DNA of 64,000 nucleotides from Mercurialis annua (Eukaryota; Streptophyta; Magnoliopsida; Malpighiales; Euphorbiaceae), in NCBI RefSeq assembly GCF_937616625.2, contig NC_065576.1, positions 37,846,628 through 37,910,627 of the forward strand. Direction: 5' to 3'. Below are positions 56,375-64,000 of this stretch, in pieces; within the stretch, counting starts at the first letter, position 1, and each line of letters starts with the position of its first letter. Position numbers and translations under genes: made by a program. The notes beneath the pieces are model-generated. The model was given only the letters and a program-made list of their open reading frames with translations. It was not told the DNA's origin and did no database searches.

Positions 56375-58282
56375 CTATTCCTCGTTGGCTCCAAATAAAC
56401 GACGGTCTACGCCCTCCCAACAACTAGGGACGTATTTTTTTAGGAACTGACCGTTGATCGCCCTGTCGTGTTCTTCCCCATCAATGTTCGCCAGCAAGTA
56501 AGCGCCGCCTGTTAACTTCGAAACCACAATAAAGGGGCCTTTCCAGTTGGGGCTCCATTTGCCCAGTTGAGTATCTTTATGGCCGATAGGCAAGACTGCC
56601 TTCCACACTATGTCGCCCACCGAAAATGTCTTTCTCTTCACTCGTTTGTTGTAAGCCCTCTCGACCCTTCTTTTCTAGGCTTCGAGGTGATCTAACGCCG
56701 TTAAACGTTCTTCGTCAAGGTCAAGAGAATCAATCACCATCTTGTCGAAGTAGTCGTCTTTGGACAATTCGCTCTGGTATCTGCGGCGAGTAGATGTGAC
56801 AGTTAGCTCCATTGGCAACATCGCATCATAGCCATATACCAGTCTGAAAGGTGAGGTCCCAGTAGCCGACTTCTGACTGGTTTTATTCGCCCAAACGGCT
56901 TCTGATAAAAACACATGCCATTGTCTCGGGTTTTCTTCAATCATCTTTTGAACTATGAGCTTGATTGCTTTGTTTGTGGCTTCGGCTTGTCCGTTGGCTT
57001 GGGCGTAGTACAATGTTGAATGTGACATTTTTATCTTCATTTGGGAGGCCCACCAACTTATGTCGCCTCCTGTGAACATCGTCCCTTGATCTATGGTTAT
57101 GGACTCGGGCAACCCGTGTCGGTGGACGATGTATTCTTTGAAGAACTTGATCACCGCTTCTTGTGTCGGCGACTTCAAAGGTTTGGCTTCGACCCATTTG
57201 GTAAAATAGCATGTGGCGATAATCACAAAAGTATGACCGTCTGACGAGCCAGGGTATATCTTCCCTATCAGGTCAACTGCCCATCTTCTGAATGGCCACG
57301 GCTTGATAATGGAATGCAGGTCTTCGGCCGGGACGTGTTGTATTGGGCCGAATTTTTGACAAGCTTCACAACCTTTGGCATATCTTACGCAGTCCTGCTC
57401 CATTTTCGGCCAGTAAAAACCGTATTTGTGGTTCAACCACCTCATTCTGGGACCCGCCTGATGAGCACCTGCTATTCCTTCGTGTACCTCGGCCATTGCA
57501 AGCATGTTTTCTTTTGGATCGATGCACCTGAAGAGTAGCCCTTCAAAGCCTTTCTTATATAGTTCGCCGGCTAACACAACGTAATTCAGGGCCAACGTTC
57601 TCAACCTCCTATCCGTGAGATCTGGCTTTTCAAACCATTTCAGGAGCTCGACCCTCCAATCTTGGGTGACGTCCAGCTGGTAAACCGAGAATTGTCTTTC
57701 ATCGATCGTGATGCCCTCGGTGTGGAGATTCGGCGTTTCCCTCTCTATAGCGTCGAACTCTCGGTTCACCTTGTAACCACTACCGTGCTGAGCTAGGTCG
57801 TTTGCAACGCTGTTATCAGCCCTCTCTGTGTATTCTATCCTCGTATCCTGAAAGCCTTCGATCAAGTGTTTCGCCTTGTTGCAATACCTTACCAACAGCT
57901 CAGACTCGCATTTGAATTCTCCTGTCACTTGTTTAATGACTAGCAAATAATCTCCTTTTACACTGATCGCCCTTGCCCCTAGCTCGGCTAAAATCTCGAA
58001 ACCGAATATGAGGGCCTCATATTCTGCCTGATTGTTGGTGCATTCGAACTGGAGTCTGAATGATAACTGGTAGGATGCCCCCAAGGGCGTGACGATGTGT
58101 ACTCCTGCGCCTGCCCCCTGGCTTGTCCTGGATCCGTCGAACCACATCTTCCACACGACGATGTCGAAGAACGTGACTGTTTCTTCCTTGAGGGTAATAC
58201 CAGGGTGATCGGCCAAGAAGTCTGCCAACACTTGTCCTTTTACTGCTCTTTGGGGAACATACACCAATGTGAATTCGGACAT
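56375..58282 (-). pseudogene. Gypsy pol: RNase H and integrase (frame with stops)
   Basis: 58282-56678 encodes a plant-type RNase H with its acidic residues in order: WFDGSRTSQG (Asp), NNQAEYEAL (Glu), VKGDYLLV (Asp) and ADNSVANDLA (Asp). The integrase follows, with HEGIAGAH...CEACQ (HHCC zinc motif), AVDLIGKIYPG (first Asp), ITIDQGTMFTGG (second Asp) and GQAEATNK (Glu). A TAG at 56675-56677 interrupts it; the same frame then continues (56641-56375, KRKTFSVGDIVWKAVLP), the integrase C-terminal segment. The stop is consistent with C-to-T change at a CAG codon. Catalytic residues look intact but the product would be truncated. Confidence 0.9.
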
Positions 58283-58291
58283 TGCAATCGC

Positions 58292-59158
58292 CTATTTTCC
58301 AATCTGATTCCTTAGGTATGGTTTTGATAAGATATACTTAATGATATCGGTCTGGGACAAAACATACACTACGACCGGCAACATATAGTATCGCAGTTTG
58401 CAGCACGTGAAGTACAGGCATAGACACATTTTTTCTATGTCGGTGTAACGAATTTCTGTGTCCGTCAGTCCTCGGCTCAAATAGTAGACTGCTCTCTCAA
58501 CCCCATCGTCCTCTTAGGCGAGCATACATCCTAGAGATTCGTGTGCAGCCGATAGATATAATAATAACGGTTTATTCGGCTTTGGAGGGGTCATAACCGG
58601 AGGTTTTGCCAAGTAACCTTTCAAATCGTCGAACACCCTCTGTTGCTCGTCCGTCCATATCCACTCATCGGTCTCTTTTCCTCTCAGCAACACACTCCAG
58701 CTGCGAAGCCGGCCCGCTGTGTTTGCTATGAATCTTCTTAAAAAATTGATTTGACCGATGAGCCTCTGGAGCTGCTTCTTGGTTTTGGATGGTTCATCAT
58801 TGATAATCGCCTTGGCTTTGTTCTTGTCTATTTCTACTCCCCGCTGGTGAACCAAGAAACCCAAGAAGTTTCCAGCCGAAACGCCGAATGCGCATTTCAG
58901 AGGATTCATCTTTAACCCATTGCGTCGTATACGCTCGAAACCTTTCTGGAGGTCGGCCAGATGGATTTCGCCGGTATTTGATTTGATTACGACATCGTCG
59001 ATGTAAACCTCAAGGAAGTCAAGGCCTCTGAACATTTTGTTCATCGCCCTCTGGTATGTTGCCCCCGCGTTTTTCAAGCCGAAAGGCATCACTACCCATT
59101 CGTACGCTCCGATCGGCCCGGGGCATCTAAAAGCCGTTTTGTACTTGGGCGAGATCAT
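58292..59158 (-). pseudogene. Gypsy pol: reverse transcriptase, 5' part deleted
   Basis: 59158-58517 encodes the palm and thumb: KTAFRCPGPIGAYEWVVMPF, GLKNAGATYQRAM, and YIDDVVIKS with the two catalytic aspartates, then FLGFLVHQRGVEIDKNK and the connection region. The fingers and the first catalytic Asp (motif A, FMDxxSGY) are absent upstream, where a TAG closes the frame. A TAA at 58514-58516 and a TAG at 58292-58294 interrupt the following stretch, which shares the frame with RNase H. Both are single-transition stops. Confidence 0.88.
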
Positions 59159-59315
59159 CTTCTAACTTCCCGGTTGCCAATCGTATGTCCCCAATCCGTA
59201 ACGATCTTGTTGGGTCTTGATCTTGGTCCTCGTAGATGCATTCGGCCGATGTAATATCATACAGCGAGGTTAACTGTCTAATTTTCTCCCTCAATTCTTT
59301 ATGTCGTGCTATCAT
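59127..59315 (-). pseudogene. Gypsy pol linker fragment in another frame
   Basis: Reads SAECIYEDQDQDPTRSLRIG, then ATGKLEDDL, which matches the linker that normally lies between protease and reverse transcriptase. It overlaps the beginning of the reverse transcriptase frame and is in a third frame relative to protease and RT, showing a frameshift before it and a deletion at its end. Confidence 0.6.
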
Positions 59316-59358
59316 TTTGAATCTCTAAGGATGGTGGATCGGCCTTTGCCCCCGAGGG

Positions 59359-60618
59359 TCACTGATACTTCCGATCTGAGTTAACCAGCAGGCGAGGAAC
59401 GCTCGTTTCTCCTTTTGAACTGAGTGATTCTATGTTGCGCACTTCTTCATCATATAAACGTGCTTCAAGCACATTATGGTCTTCGCCGAAGGGATTGGGG
59501 TCGCCCTGCACAACCTCGGCCTCGCCGTTATTTCGCCATATGAAGAGCATTTGATGCATGGTTGATGGTATACACATATTGGAGTGTATCCAATCTCGGC
59601 CGAGTAGGATGTTGTAGTTGCTCCGGGCATTGACCACGAAAAACCCTTCTTCGGTTTCCACTCGCCCTACTTTTATTCGGAGGGTGATGTACCCTTCGGC
59701 CGGCGTTTCGCCTCCTGCGAAATTGGTCATATAAACATCGGTCGGGTCAAGCTGATCCCGCGTTATGCCTAGTTTTTTGAGCATTTTTGCCGGTAGTATA
59801 TTAACGCCAGCCCCGTTATCGATAAGGACCCTGTTGATTGAAACCCCATTCAAATCGGCCTTGATGTACGGTGGCCGAATGTGCCTTGTCATCCTCGTTG
59901 GAGGTTTGCTAAGAGATACTACCGCCGTACTGTCGGCGCTGTCTCCTTCCGGGACGATCACATCGCCTTCCAACGTCGCTTTCTGCCCGGGCTTACTTCT
60001 GTATGAGTCAGGGAGCGTGACCACCTTTACACCGTATTCGTCCCTCACCACCGGGACCCAAGCTTTCAACACTCCCTTCTTGTGCGAGACGACGACCTTG
60101 CAGTCTTTGGGCAATCTTGCTTTAAGCTGGCCATCCTGATGCGATACGAGTACGTCCTTATAGGATGATCGGCCGCTGGAATCTTCGTCCTCCTCATGAA
60201 CTACTGCCGTGACGGCCACATCGGTCACTTGTTTTTCGCCTTTTGGCATCCATACCTTCCTTACCTTGGCATTTCGCCTATCAGGCGATTTGGTACCCAT
60301 ATCGGCCTGGTTCCTTGCCCCCAATCTCTCGACTATTGGCCTATTTCCGCGCTGCTCTCTGTGAGCCGATTCTGCCCCGTGATTCGCCCGTGACTCTTGT
60401 CGCAGCCTTTGCATTCGCCTCTTCTGGGTTTTCGTCATACGAGGGGTCTCCTCCGTTGGCCGAAATATCCTCTTGAATACGTTAGTGGTAGGCCTCCGCT
60501 GTGGCTCATGCTTCTGCCACTGCTCTGTGGGCGATTTCGGTTTAAAGGTCTTGGGATGCTTCCTCGTGTTCTCGCCTCCCTTGACCTTAAAACACGTACT
60601 GCATGATGGGCAAGTCAT
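59359..60618 (-). CDS. Gypsy protease region (gag-pol frame)
   Basis: In the same frame as gag, separated from it by one TAG (60652-60654) and 11 codons. It begins TCPSCSTCFKVKGG and is basic for the first 100 residues. The aspartic protease lies at about residues 250-350: NGVSINRVLIDNGAGVNILP, where DNG replaces the more usual D(S/T)G, and LGRDWIHS near its end. It ends with TGA at 59359-59361, beyond which the frame shifts. Confidence 0.8.
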   Translation of the reverse strand: MTCPSCSTCFKVKGGENTRKHPKTFKPKSPTEQWQKHEPQRRPTTNVFKRIFRPTEETPRMTKTQKRRMQRLRQESRANHGAESAHREQRGNRPIVERLGARNQADMGTKSPDRRNAKVRKVWMPKGEKQVTDVAVTAVVHEEDEDSSGRSSYKDVLVSHQDGQLKARLPKDCKVVVSHKKGVLKAWVPVVRDEYGVKVVTLPDSYRSKPGQKATLEGDVIVPEGDSADSTAVVSLSKPPTRMTRHIRPPYIKADLNGVSINRVLIDNGAGVNILPAKMLKKLGITRDQLDPTDVYMTNFAGGETPAEGYITLRIKVGRVETEEGFFVVNARSNYNILLGRDWIHSNMCIPSTMHQMLFIWRNNGEAEVVQGDPNPFGEDHNVLEARLYDEEVRNIESLSSKGETSVPRLLVNSDRKYQ

Positions 60619-60651
60619 ATCTGCAGTGGGCGAGCTGTATCGCTTCCTCTT

Positions 60652-62613
60652 CTATTGCTGAGGTCGTCCTTTTTCTCCTCGCCACTTTGAACCGTCGGTC
60701 TCTACTCTCGGCTTGGGCCTTCTGGGGTTCCACTTGCTTTGTATCTGTCCTTGCTCTAGGTAGCTATCAAAGTGGGGCCGAACGATGTTAATAGACACGT
60801 ATTTAGCATCGGCCTCTTTCTTCGTTGGGAACATAAGTTTTCCTTCGTTAATCGCCTTCTGGATCACGTTTCGGAAATTTACGCAATTGTTCGTGCTGTG
60901 CCTCCAGGAATTGTGGTACTTGCAATAATCTTTACCGACCAGCTCCTCCGACGGTGGAATTGCATGACCTTCGCTTAAGGCGATCTGTCCATCTTTCAAC
61001 AAGGCATCAAATATGTCGTCCGCTTTGGTCAGGTCGAACGAATACTCCTTTTGTACCACCGCAGTTTTATTTCTCTTAACAAAGCCAGGCTTTCGCAAGG
61101 CCGAACATTCCAGGGGTTTCGTTCCCAAAAATTCGGCCATGTTGACTTCGTCTTCGGAACCGCTATCCTCACTGTCGGACACCACGGCCACGTCAAGCTG
61201 GTCTTTATAATAGGTCCCTTTAGATGCGCCTCTCCTCTGTTCTTTCTCCTGGAGGAGTCTTTCGTAGCTCGTCACCCTGTTCGTTAGCTCGAACAAGTCA
61301 CGAAACCTGTGGCCCTCGAAATGCTCCCTCATGGCGAAACTCATACCTCTTACCACCATAGGTACGCAATCGGCCTCTGACATTTTGGTGGAGCACCTAG
61401 TCCTGAGGTTTTTAAATCGGCCGATATACTTTTCTGCCGATTCGCTCGGTAGCTGCGAGATTCGGGCGAGGTCGGCCAGGGTGACATCAGGTGGTGCCCT
61501 ATAAAACTCCTCATGGAAGAGGATTTCGAGGTCCTTCCATGTGTCCACCGAATTGGGCGACAATCTAGAGTACCACGTAAACGCCATTTTTGTCAAGGAG
61601 CTGGCGAAAAGCCGAAGCTTACAGAAATCGTGAGCAGCTGCTTCGCCGCATTGGGCCAAAAACCGGGCGACATGTTCAACCGTAGATTGCCCCTTCTCCT
61701 CGCCCGAAAATAGACTAAACTCCGGCACTTTATACCCCCTTGGGAAAGGATATAACTTGTCGATCCAGTCTGGATATGGTTTCATGTACGATGGGCGAGG
61801 CATAGGTCGCAGGTCCACCCCGAGCCTCTCTAGCATGTCCACGAGTTGCCCCTGATTGTATATATTTGGATCGCCTCCCTCAGAGCATGACCGTTCGCCC
61901 ACGTTGGGCTCCTGGGTGTTGGCTCCAGTAGCTCCCCCTTGTGGTCTAGCTTCGCCTTGTGGGTTTGACGAGCTTGCCCCCGGGTGATCGGCTCTTCCTG
62001 AGAATTCGGCCTCGTTCCTCGTCAAGAGCTTAACGGAACCATATGTATATCCCATCTTGTTGGGTTGTTGTTCGGCCGAACCACCTGGTTGACCAAAACG
62101 GCTCGGTGTTTGGTTCTGTTCGGCCCTCCTGTACCCCTGATCGGCGGTGGATTGCCCAGAAAATAATCGCCCCAGGTTTTCCATTGCCTTGTTGAGGCCG
62201 TCCAAGTTCCCTTGGATCTGCCTTTGGACCGACGTTTGGTCGGCCATGATGTTCCTCATTACCTCGGACATCTGATGCATAGCACCGTCGAACATCTGCT
62301 TATTCTCCTGCGCTATCTCGCCCCTCATGGCCGAGAAATCGGCCTGTGATAAAGAAGGGCGAGAGGGAGGAAGCTGACGTGAGTAGTCTATCGTATCATC
62401 GGTCGCGTCGTCGATCTTGTCCTTAGGCAGGTTCCCCTCGGTATCCGTTGTATTCGGCACCTTGTTTGATTGGTTCACCTGTTTGTCCTTGGCCATAGTT
62501 TCCGATCTATCCGAATCTGATTCGTCTACTATGTCCCCTTCCTTCCGTTGTTGTCGGCGTATAGACCGAGCGTGCCTGGAATCGTCCTTAAAGTCCGTTT
62601 TTGTGCTAACCAT
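60652..62613 (-). CDS. Gypsy gag polyprotein
   Basis: 653 residues; the ATG lies 8 bp beyond the primer site. An acidic N-terminal part is followed by a Gln/Pro-rich section and the retrotransposon gag domain (about residues 290-460: FSGEEKGQSTVEHVARFLAQ, TWYSRLSPNSVDTWKDLEILF, EFYRAP, YIGRFKNLRTRC, VTSYERLLQEKE). A zinc-knuckle-like CKYHNSWRHSTNNC follows at about 590. It ends with TAG directly after CAA; the same frame continues as the protease. Confidence 0.9.
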   Translation of the reverse strand: MVSTKTDFKDDSRHARSIRRQQRKEGDIVDESDSDRSETMAKDKQVNQSNKVPNTTDTEGNLPKDKIDDATDDTIDYSRQLPPSRPSLSQADFSAMRGEIAQENKQMFDGAMHQMSEVMRNIMADQTSVQRQIQGNLDGLNKAMENLGRLFSGQSTADQGYRRAEQNQTPSRFGQPGGSAEQQPNKMGYTYGSVKLLTRNEAEFSGRADHPGASSSNPQGEARPQGGATGANTQEPNVGERSCSEGGDPNIYNQGQLVDMLERLGVDLRPMPRPSYMKPYPDWIDKLYPFPRGYKVPEFSLFSGEEKGQSTVEHVARFLAQCGEAAAHDFCKLRLFASSLTKMAFTWYSRLSPNSVDTWKDLEILFHEEFYRAPPDVTLADLARISQLPSESAEKYIGRFKNLRTRCSTKMSEADCVPMVVRGMSFAMREHFEGHRFRDLFELTNRVTSYERLLQEKEQRRGASKGTYYKDQLDVAVVSDSEDSGSEDEVNMAEFLGTKPLECSALRKPGFVKRNKTAVVQKEYSFDLTKADDIFDALLKDGQIALSEGHAIPPSEELVGKDYCKYHNSWRHSTNNCVNFRNVIQKAINEGKLMFPTKKEADAKYVSINIVRPHFDSYLEQGQIQSKWNPRRPKPRVETDGSKWRGEKGRPQQ

Positions 62614-62620
62614 AAACTGG

Positions 62621-62638
62621 TCCCCAGTGGAGTCGCCA
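62621..62638 (-). other. Primer-binding site of the gypsy element
   Basis: On the minus strand TGGCGACTCCACTGGGGA, five bases after the 5' LTR. It starts TGG as required for tRNA priming; I did not assign the tRNA. Confidence 0.8.
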
Positions 62639-62643
62639 AAAGA

Positions 62644-63119
62644 TGTTCGCCTGGAAATATTCCGGACTCGAATCTTTAAATTTATAATTGGGATCGGTTT
62701 GAGGTTTGATACTTTAATGAATCTATGAAGATACTCGCAGGGCTTGTTTGGTTAAAAGCACTTAACCACGTTATCTAAAAAGTAATAATCTGGGAGTTAT
62801 GAACTCAGGCGAGATTAATACCGAAAACTACTCCTAAATTAAAACAATCCGGAGATTGCAAGATAAAAAGCACTAGGCTTGGTTTTTGATTGATTGATTT
62901 GTTGATACAAAAATAATGAAGCTCTGAGCTATTTATAGCTCCTCATAATCAAGACTCCTAATTCAACTAAAACTAAGACTCTAATAGAAAATCACTCCTA
63001 ATGAATTACAAATTCCTAAATAGAAAAAGTAATAATAAAAAGGCTTCTATTTGGGCCTGATTCCCTAGCAAGCCCACATGAAATTCTTTACCCAGTAATT
63101 TCCTGGGCCGGTGTAAACA
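62644..63119 (-). repeat. 5' LTR of the gypsy element
   Basis: 476 bp, same length as the copy at 51851-52326; TATA-like TATAAATA at 62930-62937 on the minus strand. Confidence 0.95.
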
Positions 63120-63716
63120 AATTCTAATTTCAATTTGTATTAGGATTTTAATTAGTGAAATATTTGGGAGAATGATAACTTTATTATCATTGGCTAATTA
63201 GGAAGTATAAGTCCAATTAGGATTAATACTCCTAATACCATATAGATTAATTATACACTATATATACCCTACTTTATTCACCTTTTAGAGTACACAAAAA
63301 ACCGAACACAAAATGTGAATAAGAGAAAAAGGGGGTGTGTGTGATGTGAGGAATATAAGTTAATTCTTACCTTTTTGGGTTACTTTTTGTAGAGAGTTAA
63401 ACACTTTGTGTATTTTTCTTTTAAGGGCGTATATATACTAGAGATGTTCTCTATTTGGTGATTCACCACCAATTTTGTACTCCTTTTGATGATTAGTGGA
63501 TGACTCGAATCGTTCGCTCGTGGATGTACGCTTTAATGCAGAACCACGTAAATCTCTTGTGTTATTTTATTATTTTGCTATATTGTTATTTGTTGATCAA
63601 ATCCATACTTAAATACCTACCGAATGGTTTCGATTCCGCTGCGCATACCAATCTGGTCAAGAACCGGTCATGACAATTGGTACCAAAGATTTAATATCAG
63701 TATCAATGTCACAACA
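63120..63716 (+). mobile_element. Remainder of the Ty1-copia LTR (5' LTR)
   Basis: Continues the LTR begun at 51829 after the duplicated AATTC. TATA-like CTATATATACCC at about 63258-63269; further on GTGGATGTACG and GAACCACGTAAATCTC, words common in plant copia LTRs near the poly(A)/U5 region. The LTR ends at TGACA (63675), followed by TGGTACCAAAG, or at CAACA (about 63716), followed by TGGTTTTAGAGCC. Both resemble the tRNA-iMet primer site TGGTATCAGAGC, the second more closely. Confidence 0.7.
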
Positions 63717-64000
63717 ATTGGTTTTAGAGCCAATTTGGTTTTTTAGATTTATTATGGATTATAATTATTATGGCAAAATTATTATTTGGAGGATTTCGCA
63801 AGGCGCAATTGCTTGACACAAAGAAGATGTTTTGGAGATAGAGAAGCCACCAATTTTCAAGTGCCGAAAGTCGTTGAAGACAGACTTGGGTATTAAAATT
63901 CTTAAGGAGATTTTTGTGATGGAGATGAATATGCTACTTTAAACTACAAAGAAGAAAGGTATGACTTTTCTAAACACACAATTATTTGAGGATTTTATAG
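63717..64000 (+). mobile_element. Start of the copia internal region
   Basis: Follows the primer-like sites. No gag frame can be recognised in the remaining 280 bp, and the element runs out of the window. Confidence 0.45.

Larger units (their letters stand above)
51851..63119 (-). mobile_element. Full-length but defective Ty3/gypsy element, Tat-like, 11.27 kb
   Basis: Two 476 bp LTRs (51851-52326 and 62644-63119) with TG...CA ends differ at 10 positions (2.1 percent). A perfect 5 bp duplication AATTC flanks them (51846-51850 and 63120-63124). A primer site lies at 62621-62638 and a purine tract ending GGGGGCAT at 52327-52340. On the minus strand the order is gag, protease, reverse transcriptase, RNase H, integrase. 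On the plus strand, between pol and the 3' LTR, is a separate spliced gene with a plant mobile domain. Extra antisense ORFs are known from Tat-lineage elements. At substitution rates of 0.7-1.3 per 100 million years per site the LTR divergence suggests insertion about 0.8-1.5 million years ago. Confidence 0.93.

Overview
This is a window of nuclear DNA from a flowering plant, most likely a eudicot: AT-rich, intron-containing genes, an ABI3 transcription factor, an S1-type secreted protein, and dense plant retrotransposons, Helitrons and MITEs. I cannot name the species. Only five host genes are supported: ABI3 (12365-15352, minus), a LEA protein with a probable transit peptide (37531-38697, minus), a RING-H2 protein (39864-40559, minus), a small cysteine-rich defensin-like peptide (42130-42484, plus) and an S-protein homologue (50590-51030, minus). 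A broken second copy of the defensin-like exon lies at about 49456-49531.

Layout. 1-6465: 5' end of a long-LTR Ty3/gypsy element on the minus strand, with its LTR at 3130-6465, a tRNA-iMet type primer site and a decayed internal region. 6466-12364: mosaic of MITEs, a CACTA element, a hAT element and a LINE tail. 12365-16000: ABI3 with six exons and a long 5' leader. 16493-17027: Helitron. 17600-18300: LINE-like relic. 19709-22760: two MULE-type MITEs, one split by a 2.1 kb solo LTR of the same family as the first LTR. 23588-28234: a non-coding LTR element full of ~60 bp tandem repeats and carrying a nested solo LTR. 29230-32440: LINE with a third solo LTR inserted in its endonuclease ORF. 33178-34250: 1.07 kb foldback element. 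34606-34741: tRNA-derived SINE. 35854-36207: hAT MITE. 37060-37284: hairpin MITE. 37531-42484: three host genes. 42919-50565: MULE, hAT and Helitron elements. 50590-51030: S-protein homologue. 51829-64000: a Ty1-copia element whose LTR is split by an 11.27 kb Ty3/gypsy element (51851-63119, minus).

The gypsy element has 476 bp LTRs differing at 10 sites (2.1 percent) and a 5 bp target duplication (AATTC). It carries gag, protease, reverse transcriptase, RNase H and integrase on the minus strand. On the opposite strand it carries a separate, apparently spliced gene with a plant mobile domain followed by a coiled coil. Its pol is disabled by a deletion across the reverse transcriptase start and by stop codons.

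ABI3 is the seed-maturation B3 regulator. The LEA gene has an RY motif (CATGCA, the B3 target) about 165 bp upstream of its start, so the two may be regulator and target, although their closeness could be chance. The defensin-like and S-protein genes both encode small secreted proteins. Most other sequence is transposon-derived, and many boundaries were fixed by target-site duplications that I could read directly.
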